A stretch of DNA of 64,000 nucleotides from Bugula neritina. Taxonomy: Eukaryota; Bryozoa; Gymnolaemata; Cheilostomatida; Bugulidae. A program made the translations under genes and the position numbers. The notes below the pieces were generated by a model, which was not told where the DNA came from, made no database searches, and was given only the letters and a program-made list of their open reading frames with translations. Below are positions 27,803-39,000 of this stretch, in pieces. Position 1 is the first letter of the stretch; the number at the start of each line of letters is the position of its first letter. The stretch lies in assembly GCA_964035545.1 (NCBI GenBank), contig OZ037766.1, positions 24,016,767-24,080,766 on the forward strand. Direction: 5' to 3'.

Positions 27803-30800
27803 ATGGAGCAATTACTAGCGCCAAAACCATTAGCAGATGGACCGAATTTACCTGAGGAATGGAAGATTTTTAAACGTGACTTCGAACTTTTTTTAACGGC
27901 CACATCGAAAGATACAGCCGAAGGCAAAGTGAAAACTGCATACCTACTTAGAACTATCGGTCGCCGAGGCAACCAAATATACGACTCTTTCAACTGGACT
28001 GACAACAATGACAAAACTGACTATGACAAAGTTGTGACGCAGTTTGATGACTACTGCAAACCAAGAATAAACTTAGTGGCTAAGACTCACTCACTACTGA
28101 CTTGTAAGCAAGGAAATAGAACTATTGACGAATTTTTGACTGAACTACATACCATTGCAGGACTATGTGACTTAAAAGACATGTACAACCGACTGATACT
28201 ACAGGCACTGATACTGGGAATTGAAAGTGACAAGATTAGAAAGAAACTGTTTGACTTGACTGACTTTGACAAAGCAATTGAACTCTGCAGACGAGAAGAA
28301 GCATCGGCTATTGACTACAAGACTATGACTAAGGATAACACATATGGACTCGAACAAGTGAACTTGGTAAAACATAGACCTCCGACTCATCAATATCACT
28401 CTAATGACACTCGTAACACTGATAAACACAGAGGACAACTTTCACACACTCACTCTCAGCCCAACGTCAGAAAATCAGTTGGTGCTTCTAGGTGTGGAAA
28501 CTGTGGAGGCAATCACCCACCTCGAGCATGCCCAGCATATGGGAAACAGTGCAATCATTGCAAGAAATTTAACCACTTTGCTGCATACTGCAGGTCACGC
28601 ATGCATCATTATCGCGACTCAACCGAAACAGCCAATCAAGTCACCTGGAATTACTCTTCAGACAGTGACTCTCAACATGTAAGTACTATCTCCACTACTG
28701 TACGAGATCGTAAATTATTAGCGATGCTCACTGCTAAGCAAGCAGATACTATTTATGACATTGAATTCCAACTTGACACTGGTGCATCATGCAATACTTT
28801 GAATACGATCGACTACGACAAGCTAGGTAGACCGAAACTTACACCGACTGATACTGTACTAACTTTATATGACCAGAGCAAGTGTGCACCACTAGGGTGG
28901 ACACGGATACAGATACTAAACAAGCAAGGATGTTACACTACATTAAAATTCCTAGTTGTGGAAACCACCCAACATAGCTTGCTGTCATGGAAATCATGTT
29001 TGCACCTGGATTTATTACAAATGCCCAGCACCAAAAGCGAGAATGTAAACTTTGCCACTACTGACCCAGACCTTCAGACTTTACTGACTAACTTTGATGA
29101 CATATTTACCGGACTTGGAAAGTTTGAACAGGAATATAGGATAGAGCTAAGACCTGAAGCTGTACCAGTGCAAGTCCGACCGCGGAAGGTGCCCTTGTCG
29201 ATGAAATCAGATCTCATCAAGACTATTCTTGAACTAGAACAACGTCAAATTATCGCTAAGGTAGAAGCACCTACAGACTGGATAAGCCATCTACAACCAG
29301 TGCGCAAGCCTAATGGAAAGATACGCATCTGCATAGATCCGCAAAATCTCAATCAAGCAATTAAACGAAACCACGCTGTCATGCCAACATTGGAAGATGT
29401 TTTGCCACAACTCAACGGTGCCAAGTTTTTCTCCTTGTGTGACGCCAAAGAAGGTTTCTATCAAATTCCCCTAGCTGAGGAATCTACAGACTTGACAACT
29501 TTCTGGACTCCCATAGGAAAGTACAAGTACCTAAGGCTACCCTTTGGAATTGCATCAGCGCCGGAGGAGTTTCAGAGAAGGCTCACGGAAAATCTTGCTG
29601 GTCTTGATGGCATCACCATAGTTGCAGATGACATCCTAATTTTTGGAAGTACAAGGAAAGAGCATGATAGAAACCTTGAAGCGCTCTTCAAACGTGCTCG
29701 ACAGACAGGACTGAGACTGAACAAGGAAAAATCCCGCTTCCTTCAGGACGAACTACCTTACATTGGACACATACTGACAACTAATGGACTTAAACCAGAT
29801 CCTAACAAAGTAAAAGCCATTCTTAAGATGAAACCTCCCTCATCTCCACAGGGAGTAAAACGATTCCTTGGTCACATCACATACATGTCAAAATTTATTA
29901 GCAACCTAGCATCGGAATCTGAACCATTACGACGTTTACTGACACAAGACAATGCTCAAGACTTTCACTGGACTGACGACCAAATGAACGCTTTTAATAG
30001 ACTGAAGACCTTACTAACTGACTCAGAAACTCTACAATACTTTGACTGCAACAAGCCAGTAACTATACAAACTGACGCTTCAAATGCTGGTGTGGGTGCA
30101 ACACTCATGCAAGGAGGCAAGCCTGTAGCATATGCATCTCGCAGTTTAACAAAATCGGAACAGAACTATGTGCCACTAGAGCTTGAGTGCCTTGCCATAG
30201 TGTTTGGCACTGAACGCTTTGACCAGTATATCTTTGGTCACCATGCTGTCACTATCCAAACTGACCACAAACCCCTTGTATCTATTTTCAGGAAATCCAT
30301 TCATAAGGCATCTCGGAGGTTGCAGGCTATGCTTCTTCACTTACAAAGATACCCCAACATTAAGGTAACTTGGCAAAAGGGTGCTGAACAGATCACGGCT
30401 GACTTACTCTCAAGAGACTCATACTTTGACTCCCCCAACTATCAACAACTACCAGAACACATTTTTCACATTGACTCTCAAAATAATGATGCTCCTGTTT
30501 GTGACGACTTAATTGACAACATTAGGACTGCTACTGCACAGGACAATGAACTTATGACACTGACAAACCTTATTAAACATGACTGGAACATTGCCAACTG
30601 CACAACTCACGACAAGTACAAACACTTTCAGGACGAACTATCTATTGACAATGGCATTGTTTACAAAGGACTACGAGCCATTATTCCAAAGACACTCCAG
30701 AGAAAGTTTCTCCAACTACTTCACACCGGCCATAATGGGATTAACTCCACACTAAGACGTGCCCGCCACACAGTGTTTTGGCTTGGCATCACCAATGACA

Positions 30801-31753
30801 TCAAAAACAATATTGCTAACTGTCGACAATGTCAACTGGATGCTCCCCGGCAACAGAAGGAAACACTTTTACTCCACACAGTTCCCCAACAACCCTGGAC
30901 CAAAGTAGGAATTGACTTGTTTGAATACAATCACACTCACTACATTACTATTGTTGACTATACGACTGACTACCTTGAATATGACCGACTGGACAACCAA
31001 ACAGCAGAGGCTGTTATCAACTCCATAAAGCGCTGTTTTGGACGCCTGGGAATACCCAGACAGGTTCACACTGACAACGGACCACAGTTTACCTCGCACC
31101 AGTTTTCCACTTTCAGCCAATCATGGAATTTCACACACACCACCAGCTCTCCATATCATCCTCAGTCCAATGGGAAGGCAGAGTCTGCTGTGAAGATAGC
31201 CAAACGTATACTCCGCAGATGTGAAGAGCCCGAACTTGCGTTACTGGAACATCTCAACACCACCAAAGAAGGCCTGACGGCCAGCCCAATTCAGCAACTT
31301 ATCGGAAGACCCACCAGGTCAGTACTCCCACAAGTTCGGCCAGAAACAGAGAACAACCAAGGTTGGTGGGAAAAGCAGGGCCGCAATGAAAAACTGCAGC
31401 AGAGATGCAATGACGGTGCAAGAGATTTGGCAGTGCTGAAAGAAGGGCAACCAGTTTTGGTTCGAGACTGGAGTCAGCACCGGAGAAAATGGCAGGAGGC
31501 GCAAATTAACAAACAATTGAGTAGCAGAGCCTATGCCATACAACTTAACAACAACCTCTTTCGGAGAAACCGGCGAGACATCAGACCACTCGTCACGGAG
31601 CCAGCGAGTCCTGAGACACCAAAGGATCCTAAACAAAACGCTAGTAGTACCCAGGTTGACACCACCGAGAGCGCCAATCATAGCGACAATCTAAGACGTT
31701 CAACCAGAGAACGGAAGCCACCTAGTTGGATGGCAGACTATGTGCCCTCTTAA
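27803..31753 (+). CDS. Ty3/gypsy Gag-Pol polyprotein (1316 aa, single frame)
   Basis: Domains in order by approximate residue: Gag with two zinc knuckles near 230-265 (CGNCGGNHPPRAC, then CNHCKKFNHFAAYC); aspartic protease LDTGAS near 324; reverse transcriptase about 480-670 with RICIDPQNLNQ and catalytic VADDILIF near 606; RNase H with TDASNAGVG near 756; integrase with an H-H-C-C finger from about 973 (HTGHN...CRQCQ), then catalytic D near 1036 (GIDLF), D near 1090 (HTDNGPQF) and E near 1125 (NGKAES). Gag and Pol share one frame, so no frameshift is needed. The start is the first ATG after the primer-binding site. No chromodomain or envelope seen. The frame looks fully intact, so the element may be autonomous. 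Confidence 0.96.
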   Translation: MEQLLAPKPLADGPNLPEEWKIFKRDFELFLTATSKDTAEGKVKTAYLLRTIGRRGNQIYDSFNWTDNNDKTDYDKVVTQFDDYCKPRINLVAKTHSLLTCKQGNRTIDEFLTELHTIAGLCDLKDMYNRLILQALILGIESDKIRKKLFDLTDFDKAIELCRREEASAIDYKTMTKDNTYGLEQVNLVKHRPPTHQYHSNDTRNTDKHRGQLSHTHSQPNVRKSVGASRCGNCGGNHPPRACPAYGKQCNHCKKFNHFAAYCRSRMHHYRDSTETANQVTWNYSSDSDSQHVSTISTTVRDRKLLAMLTAKQADTIYDIEFQLDTGASCNTLNTIDYDKLGRPKLTPTDTVLTLYDQSKCAPLGWTRIQILNKQGCYTTLKFLVVETTQHSLLSWKSCLHLDLLQMPSTKSENVNFATTDPDLQTLLTNFDDIFTGLGKFEQEYRIELRPEAVPVQVRPRKVPLSMKSDLIKTILELEQRQIIAKVEAPTDWISHLQPVRKPNGKIRICIDPQNLNQAIKRNHAVMPTLEDVLPQLNGAKFFSLCDAKEGFYQIPLAEESTDLTTFWTPIGKYKYLRLPFGIASAPEEFQRRLTENLAGLDGITIVADDILIFGSTRKEHDRNLEALFKRARQTGLRLNKEKSRFLQDELPYIGHILTTNGLKPDPNKVKAILKMKPPSSPQGVKRFLGHITYMSKFISNLASESEPLRRLLTQDNAQDFHWTDDQMNAFNRLKTLLTDSETLQYFDCNKPVTIQTDASNAGVGATLMQGGKPVAYASRSLTKSEQNYVPLELECLAIVFGTERFDQYIFGHHAVTIQTDHKPLVSIFRKSIHKASRRLQAMLLHLQRYPNIKVTWQKGAEQITADLLSRDSYFDSPNYQQLPEHIFHIDSQNNDAPVCDDLIDNIRTATAQDNELMTLTNLIKHDWNIANCTTHDKYKHFQDELSIDNGIVYKGLRAIIPKTLQRKFLQLLHTGHNGINSTLRRARHTVFWLGITNDIKNNIANCRQCQLDAPRQQKETLLLHTVPQQPWTKVGIDLFEYNHTHYITIVDYTTDYLEYDRLDNQTAEAVINSIKRCFGRLGIPRQVHTDNGPQFTSHQFSTFSQSWNFTHTTSSPYHPQSNGKAESAVKIAKRILRRCEEPELALLEHLNTTKEGLTASPIQQLIGRPTRSVLPQVRPETENNQGWWEKQGRNEKLQQRCNDGARDLAVLKEGQPVLVRDWSQHRRKWQEAQINKQLSSRAYAIQLNNNLFRRNRRDIRPLVTEPASPETPKDPKQNASSTQVDTTESANHSDNLRRSTRERKPPSWMADYVPS

Positions 31754-31782
31754 AACAATCATATCTAAATAGCTTTTTTCTA

Positions 31783-31794
31783 TTCTGTGGGAGA
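31783..31794 (+). promoter_or_regulatory. Polypurine tract
   Basis: Purine-rich tgtgggaga immediately before the 3' LTR, where plus-strand synthesis would be primed. Confidence 0.65.
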
Positions 31795-32026
31795 TGTTCG
31801 GTGTTCATGTAAACATTTATTTCTAATTTGTTATTTTATTATTTTACTATTTTTTGTCATAATCTTAATAATTAATTGTATCACTTATTGTAATAGTTTT
31901 AGTATTTTCGTGTATATATATTGTGGTAATAAATCACGGCTTCGGCCTCTTACGTTTATCAACTAACTCGAGCACGTTCTGTCTTTTCACGATAGCTGAA
32001 ATAATATCACAAATCAACATAAAACA
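31795..32026 (+). repeat. 3' LTR
   Basis: 232 bp, apparently identical to the 5' LTR, followed by the cgggt target duplication. Confidence 0.95.
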
Positions 32027-32031
32027 CGGGT

Positions 32032-32602
32032 ACCTATGGTTCCAATCTGAATCACAGTTACTGAGTGTCCCGTAGCATGGCAGTTCAATTTAATAAAGTT
32101 AAAGTGAAAGCGAAAGTCGTAATTATAACACAAGGCCAAATTGTTCTTGAAACTTATGCGCTCATAGAGTTATCTTCTCAGTATTGCAAATAGTGCGGCT
32201 GACCCAAACAACTTCCATAATAGTTTTATCGAAGTTTAATGTAAAAATTATTTAAATTATGATATAATAACAGATTGAACAACTAGAGCAGTATAATAAT
32301 ATAGAGCTCCTCAACTACTTCAAATTGGCATCATGTCATTTAGATGGCTACTAATAACTGATGGATGAGAGCATGAAGTTGTTTCCCCTAAGAAAATAGA
32401 TCTATGGCTGAGAGCCTCAGCGTATCCTCGCAATAGCGGTTTCAATTAAAACCCTTTTAACATAATTCCTGTTAAATGAAAATGCCTCACTTCAGCTTGT
32501 TCAGCCTCTAGTTGAAAAATTTGAATTTGTTCAAGCTATTAAAAGTTATGATCGAGTTGGAGTTATAGCTAGGCAATTGTTAGCCAGATTGATGAATGTT
32601 TC
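32032..32602. other. AT-rich flank of the LTR element
   Basis: No gene or repeat recognised. Confidence 0.5.
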
Positions 32603-32739
32603 AGACGATGGATTTGAATTTTTAAAGGCATTCGATCACACTTTGAAAGACCTAATATTTATTATTATAAAATATAAGGTCATTCAAATTGTGATACTGA
32701 TCGAATGCCTTTAAAAATTTAAATTGAAGTCCATCGTCT
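32603..32739. repeat. Foldback element (inverted repeat about 137 bp)
   Basis: agacgatgga...ttttaaaggcattcgatca at the left is matched in reverse complement at the right (tgatcgaatgcctttaaaa...tccatcgtct). The arms are about 45 bp with small gaps around a short AT loop. It could be a small MITE or a stem-loop; no target duplication is clear. Confidence 0.65.
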
Positions 32740-33355
32740 ATAAGTATAAGGCTTATAGTTTCCGTTTGTTTACTTTATTTTTATTTTGATTACCAATTAA
32801 TTATAATGAATTAATATTATAATTCAAATTATGATTATCAATATCATTTTGATTATGATTAAAAGTAAAAGTAATTAAAATGTACATTTCTTGCAAGAAA
32901 TAATGGCACACTTGACTTTGTCAATCGCATTGACAATCACAATGAGTATGACTACGACAATCACAATTACAATGTGAAACTGAATGTCTTGGAAGGTTTA
33001 TTTCCGATGCCCTTTTAGAAGATGACAACAGGTCTGGATTCATTCAGTCAACTGCAAGTACTTCAATTTAAAATTTAACTGGCAATGACAAGAGTCAGTG
33101 ACAAGAGTTTCTGTAGTCTCAGTTTTATTTATAATGAATAAGCAATTATGATAATGCATTTATTTTTACTTTTGATGATTTTATGTTTTGAAAAGTTTAA
33201 ATTACCAAAATGTTAGTCTTAGAACTAGAAGTAGAACTATTAGTAGCCTAATGCACAATTTTTACTTTAGCTTTGGGGCTTGGCAAGATGCATTAAGATG
33301 AACTTGTTTAACTTGATGTAAATTACCAGTTAATCTTGCATCGAGTATTTAAAAC
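32740..33355. other. Cryptically simple AT-rich intergenic DNA
   Basis: Shuffled words such as aattatgattat and aaaagtaaaagt. No exon seen. Confidence 0.45.
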
Positions 33356-33359
33356 TGTA

Positions 33360-33635
33360 ATGTTATACTGGAATAGATTTTTAGGGCCCGAAGTTCCGGG
33401 TGCCCAATTCGACCCGAAATCGGATGGAATATTCTAGAAGTTAGAGCGATTTCTAGAGTATAAAGGGGCGAGCTCGCCAGTGTAGATTCAGTCAACTACT
33501 GGAGTTTGAGGAGGACACATCTTGTACATAGACTACTATACCTTTTTCTAGGAGGATGTCTCAATAAAGCTTTTCTACACACCTGGAATTGTCTTCTCTT
33601 TCTTTTGTAAAGAGTTATGTTCACCAGTTAATATC
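33360..33635 (+). mobile_element. Possible solo LTR
   Basis: A GC-richer island of about 270 bp with a TATA box (gtataaaggggcgagctc near 33459) and a polyadenylation signal (aataaagc near 33562) about 100 bp later, the spacing of an LTR promoter and R region. Direct copies of ccagttaat-cttgc lie on each side, but TG...CA ends and a short target duplication could not be fixed. It could instead be a cellular promoter and short transcript. Confidence 0.4.
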
Positions 33636-34016
33636 TTGCCAACCCACAAAATTATCACAATACATATTCTTATTAGCAAATTACGCAACGTTATTTTAAC
33701 ATTCAGGATAAAAATTTCTAAATTTTACTTTAAATGCAATGGAAGGTATTTAAGATTAACTTTAATCATTATTCTTTACTGTTTATGGATAGTTCATTTT
33801 AATTAACATGATGATTACTAATACAGAAGCAGTTTTTGTAGAATCTTTAATGTTATTAAAATTATTCATGAACATTTAACAACCATCTGTATTCCACATA
33901 TCACCAGTATGGAGCAGAAACTATGTACTACCTGCTACACCAACCTAAGAACTGTTAATGTATTTTAAAATTTTAGCAAGTCAAGTCTTGTTTCAACTCG
34001 ATATAGAATCACAGAT

Positions 34017-35420
34017 ATGCCATACATCCTTATTACTTGTGCTATTCGCCTGGTAAGTCTCCCTTCCTGTGATTCTGATTGTTCTTATGTCAAAACTTTG
34101 ATGTCACACAGTATTTTCAATTCAGAATTTAATATAATAGCTAAAACTTTTTTTTTTCTTTTGTATAACTAATTTCGTTCCTCATAAGGCCGAACATCGA
34201 ATATAGCAAATAAAATTTCAATGCCAGCTTACACTATGGGCAAATTGATAACTTTCAATAATCAGTTTATATAAAACTATTGAATTTGATCTTTTATTTA
34301 ATATTTTTGAAATAATTTGAAAAGAAATATACAGCTGCTCAAACTGCTAGCATGTTTTGGATTTTATAAATGTCCTGTAAAGTGGATAGTCAGTATAGCT
34401 GAGTGGTTAGAATACATGTCTAGTAGACAAAAAGTCATAAGTTCAATCCTCATTGGTGGTTTGATCATTTGCATTTTACTATTTATTTCTATATTAAATG
34501 AAATAATGTTTTGCATCATAGCTCATAAAATGATACTGTGTGTGTTAGATTACCACAATGTAATAGTATGTCTTACCAGTGATAAAGCTGTTAGATGAAA
34601 AGAGAGCGTTCACTCAATTCGTCTGGGTTTTATCTGTGTTAGCTTGTAGCTATCTTAGCTATACGGTGGCTGGTAGGGCAACTCCTAGTAACACGATAGC
34701 TCACGTATCTGATAAGCTATTGTCATTAGCTAAACTCTCAGCGTGCCACTATAACAGTGTGTGTATTCTACAGTTTTGTGTGATGTCAAATCCTAGTTAG
34801 AAGTCTACACTTAATCTTATTTTGGGATTTTGTTTGTGGGTTCATAGATGACTGGACCTACTTATGTAGGAGATGAATACAGTGATCCAGATCTGATGGA
34901 GAAACTTGGTGCAAAGCTCATTAAACAGCCAGGCAATAACTAGTACGTAGGCTCCTTGCTTGGTAATTAGTCTCAAACAAATATTCTTGGCCATTTTGTA
35001 TCTCATAATAAAAGTATCAGCTTCAGCAAGAAGGTGTGGCCATTTCACTATTTATTATCTAACTCCACTTTACTCATTATCTTTTCATTGTGGTTTGTGC
35101 GTGTAATTATGAAACATGATATTGTCCTTGATAGATATAGAGAGGTAGCTTTGTGGATATATTTAATTTATGAATTATACACTTTCTTACAATAATTACA
35201 TTTATATCGGCAGCTGATGTAATGACATCAAGCTTATATTGGGTGTAAATATTTAGTGTTGTGTTTATTCAGTGATTCCAATATCATTTTTTTCAGTTCT
35301 GAATGGAAGTGTGAAGAGCCACCTCGCGTTATTCTGGACAAACTTGATGTCGAAGGCTTCACATTGGTCAGCTCTACTGGCATAGGACAGACGTGTATCT
35401 GGACCTTGTATAAATCTTAG
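34017..35420 (+). CDS. GCHFR: GTP cyclohydrolase I feedback regulatory protein (complete, 83 aa)
   Basis: GFRP binds GTP cyclohydrolase I and mediates its inhibition by tetrahydrobiopterin and activation by phenylalanine, so it controls pterin cofactor supply. Exons 34017-34052, 34848-34942 and 35297-35420 give a frame that starts MPYILITCAIRL, continues GPTYVGDEYSDPDLMEKLGA, crosses the second junction as GNNYSEW and ends VILDKLDVEGF...GIGQTCIWTLYKS then stop. Length and motifs match the family (about 84 aa; MPYxLI start, GNN, PPR, LDKL, TGxGQT, C-terminal W/L-K). The second intron uses the donor ta|gtacgt; reading past it gives an immediate TAG. It is convergent with the myosin light chain gene. 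Confidence 0.93.
34387..34465 (+). repeat. Degenerate tRNA-like (SINE-type) sequence in the GCHFR intron
   Basis: tagctgagtggttagaa resembles an A box and agttcaatcct a B box, with ctagtagaca where a threonine-type anticodon arm would be. The stems are too damaged for a working tRNA. Similar to the tRNA-derived sequence at 62.5 kb. Confidence 0.4.
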
Positions 35421-36025
35421 CCATGACTAATCAAACATCCAATTGTTTTAGTGACAGGTGCTATGAACCAGAAAATGTTGTTGAATTTGGTACTTTGTAT
35501 TAGGGTTGGTGTAAGGTTTAGCTAGTGAAATTTTTTAGACTTTGTTCAATGTAAATACGTATTTTTCGGTCACATTTATTGTTATATGTGTGTTATTTAA
35601 AAGTATATAATATGCAGAAGTATTTGCAAGTAATGAATCAACATATTAGAGACACCGTGTGTGATTCTGGTGCTGATTTGATGTTACGTAACCTATATGC
35701 TTTTATGTGTCCTTAGAAGAGAATTTTGGATTTTTGGTCAATTTTATAATCAAGGTTCTGGGTGCTAATGAAATTATTCTTTTAGTCATCTTTGTTTTCT
35801 TTTATTTGTATAATAAAATATATTTATGTAGCTGTTTAGCAAAGCTCAGCAAGCCTAAAAATTCAATGATCTACATTCATGTACCTACTATTAGCACTTA
35901 GCAGTAAAACTTTCACAAACATCAAATTAGGTGACAGTAGCAAAATTAAGACTCTTAAATGATCTGCTTATCAATCTTTTCTTTTTACACTTTCATAAGT
36001 TGTTTCCATAGCGACCTAGCTACAA
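35421..36025. other. Convergent intergenic region GCHFR / myosin light chain
   Basis: 3' UTRs of the two genes meet here. aataaaat near 35812 could serve as a plus-strand polyadenylation signal. Confidence 0.45.
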
Positions 36026-39000
36026 CTATTTTGATGGGCCATCCATGACTTTCTTTATGAAATCTAAAAGATATAAATTTTTTATTGGTAATGATCAAGC
36101 ATTAGCAATAACTGCGCCAAATGAATTCGCCTTAGCTTTGAGTGTAACTCATGCTTTCTACAAGTGAAAAAAAATTTTCTTTCCAGCAATAATCTACATA
36201 TCTAGTAAAAAAAGATCATCACTAAAATGATTGAAGATCATGCTACACAAGAGATTTCCCACAAACTCCAATTATATTCATAATGAAATTTGCATACATG
36301 TTTTAGCATGCTTCGCTGTTGGAGTTCAGTTGAAAAGAAAACGATGTTCATACACTGTAGCATTTTGCTGCCATTTTAGTAGAATATAAAAGTTTATTGA
36401 GAGTTATGCTCACCTTCAAATTTAATATTTCCATCCAAGTCTTCCTGGGTATCGGTTGACTTCATGATTTCATCAACTTCTTCATCTGTAAGTCTGTCTC
36501 CTATAAAAACGATAACAGAGTTAGTTTTCCCTGTTTCAATATAAAACTTGAACTACATTTATATCATGCCTACACTAAACGAGAATACATATATATATGG
36601 ATCGATAATACAAGTATAATAGTAAAGCATACAATATGCACTCGAATACCTACATATAAGAATTATAACTGTCTATATAAATACATAAAAATTAATCACA
36701 ATAATATACCACACAAGCCTGCCCACACACCACACCACTGCTCTTTACCACTCCACACTAAAATATTGAACCAATCAAAGAGTGAGTTAAAAACCAAGAC
36801 TAAATACATGCGCCTTCTAAGCATGCAACTAGTAATATAATTGCGTACAGTTATATTATTGTGTGTCATCACAAAGTAGTCACATAAATAATTATAATAT
36901 CAAACATTTACCCATGGCAGACAGGAAATGGCGGACTTCTGCGAGAGACACATAACCTTGACCTTCCCGGTCAAATGTTTTGAAGGCTTCCATAAAATCA
37001 GCAAAGGTGCCAGCATCTTTCGCTGCCAGCACGTCCTGGTATATTGGCATCAGCTCATCCAGCTTATATTGCTTTTCCCCTGATGAAGTGCAGTTCATAA
37101 AGCTTATAAGTTAGGGATGCAAAAAGTGAGGTGCATATTTTAGCAGTTATATAGCAGTTTTTCCATTGTTAGAGGTGATCCAAGATAAAAAAATTTACAG
37201 TTTTTTTTATCTATAAATTGCAATAATATTACATATTTGAGCTTAACACAGAGTTGAAGCCAAAGTGCTCTAAATCTAGTTTTTATGTCACTCTTATTAT
37301 ATTCTGTGAATCATGTAAAAAATGTTCAATAAAACAATCATAATGACAAACATTCTCACCCATCTTTTTGCATCCGCCACTTTTTAATATTTGCTCTTCT
37401 GTAGGGTTTAGCCCGAGAGATCGGAGAAAATCCCCAACTTTGGCAGCATCCACTAAACCATCCCGACCATCCCAGAAGTCGAAAAGATCAAATACTTCTT
37501 TGCAATCTATGCAAACAGTGTTATATTATAAAAAAGAAGTATACCTATTAGAAAAAAAGGAAAAAATTATTTGTGAGAAGACGATCCATAATTTGATGTA
37601 AGTAAAACTACAAAAATGCTTATTGGCTATGGCTCTGTTGAAAATACATTAAAGTCTTCTGAAACATTGGTAAGATTGTGAAATCATGACCATGCATGCA
37701 CTCATCTTGTATCAAAGCAGTAATTCATCAATCAACTCTCGATTATTTTAATATAATACTCTATTGTTTATATGGACTATATAAATAAGTATAAATAATA
37801 AGTCATGCATGTCTAGCTTAAATTAAATTAAATTTATGACTCATATAAGTATGTGCTGTGGCATATAATAATTCTAAGCATTCCAAAAGTCATCAATAAA
37901 AGTTAACCATTTACTTTTGCTACAAAATGTTTGGAGAGTTACGATAGTATAAAACACGATGTATCATTTGCAGTTTATTATTAGCTAATTATTAATTTCA
38001 TCAACAGCAAAGCACATGAAATATTACACACTATTCTATAACATATTATAATGGAGCACTACATTCTGTAGACTACATACCTTCTACTTCATCTTCAGAA
38101 AGCTTTGCCTGAAATATAAATAGACAATTGAATAAATAATTAACCTTACATGGTCCAAATATTCACACTGTGCATGTGCACTTGAGAAGTGGACTTAATT
38201 ACATACCAAAGAGATGATTACATAATTTGGTATATAAAGTGTATCTTATCAAACATGGTGCTTACATGTGCTTACAGTGTGTTGCATTGTAAATGAGTTG
38301 TTACTACAAATAAGTACAAGTAAACTATAATATACACCATGTGATAATGGCACATATTAATTATAACAGTGTAAAATTCTGTGTGCAAGCTGTTACAATT
38401 TGCATGGAGGCCGTAATTATTTCAAGTGGTACTAACATATTTTAATGAATATCAAAATTGAAATAATTGTAGTCTGATAACTTTTAGTACAAATTAAAGT
38501 CTTTGTTTTATTCACAGCCATCATCATTATTACCAACATATTATTCAATATTTTTTTAATTTATGAATGCCACCAACTGCTAAGTTAGTGTCACTGGTGG
38601 CCATTATAATGGACAAATAAAATAAATTTGAAAGTGTATAAATTTTGTTCAGAAACATAAATTTCAAGATAGCGTCTCAGAAAGCTCAAATATTTAGAAT
38701 ATAAAACAAAAAATGTCTTTCTTATTTTTATAAGCCTTGCATGTATAGAAGCATAAAATAATTTCATTTGCTTTTTAGCAAAAAGATAGAATAAACTACT
38801 GATGAAATTTATAAATTGAATTTGTTTAGAGCTTTACAAAAATATGCAGCAAAAATACTCTTTTCAAGCATGCCACACTTGTCTTGCAGCTTACGAGTAA
38901 TGTAACTGCAAATTAAGATGTTTCCAAACATCTATCTGTTGAAGTAAAAATTAGAAATTTAAATGGTAGCAGAAAATAATCGGTAAATTTGATGTCAAAA

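Larger units (their letters stand above)
27527..32026 (+). mobile_element. Intact Ty3/gypsy LTR retrotransposon, 4.5 kb
   Basis: Two 232-bp LTRs (27527-27758 and 31795-32026) that I read as identical, each starting tgttcgg and ending aaaaca, are flanked by the 5-bp duplication cgggt (27522-27526 and 32027-32031). A primer-binding site follows the 5' LTR, a purine-rich tract precedes the 3' LTR, and one uninterrupted gag-pol frame lies between. No envelope frame is present. Matching LTRs and an open frame point to a very recent insertion. Confidence 0.96.

Noticed and set aside
34387-34465. Functional tRNA gene
   Set aside because: A- and B-box-like words exist but the D, anticodon and T stems do not pair.
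34943-34950. GCHFR as a pseudogene because of the TAG after GNN
   Set aside because: A gtacgt donor two bases into that codon restores the frame and yields the family-conserved junction.
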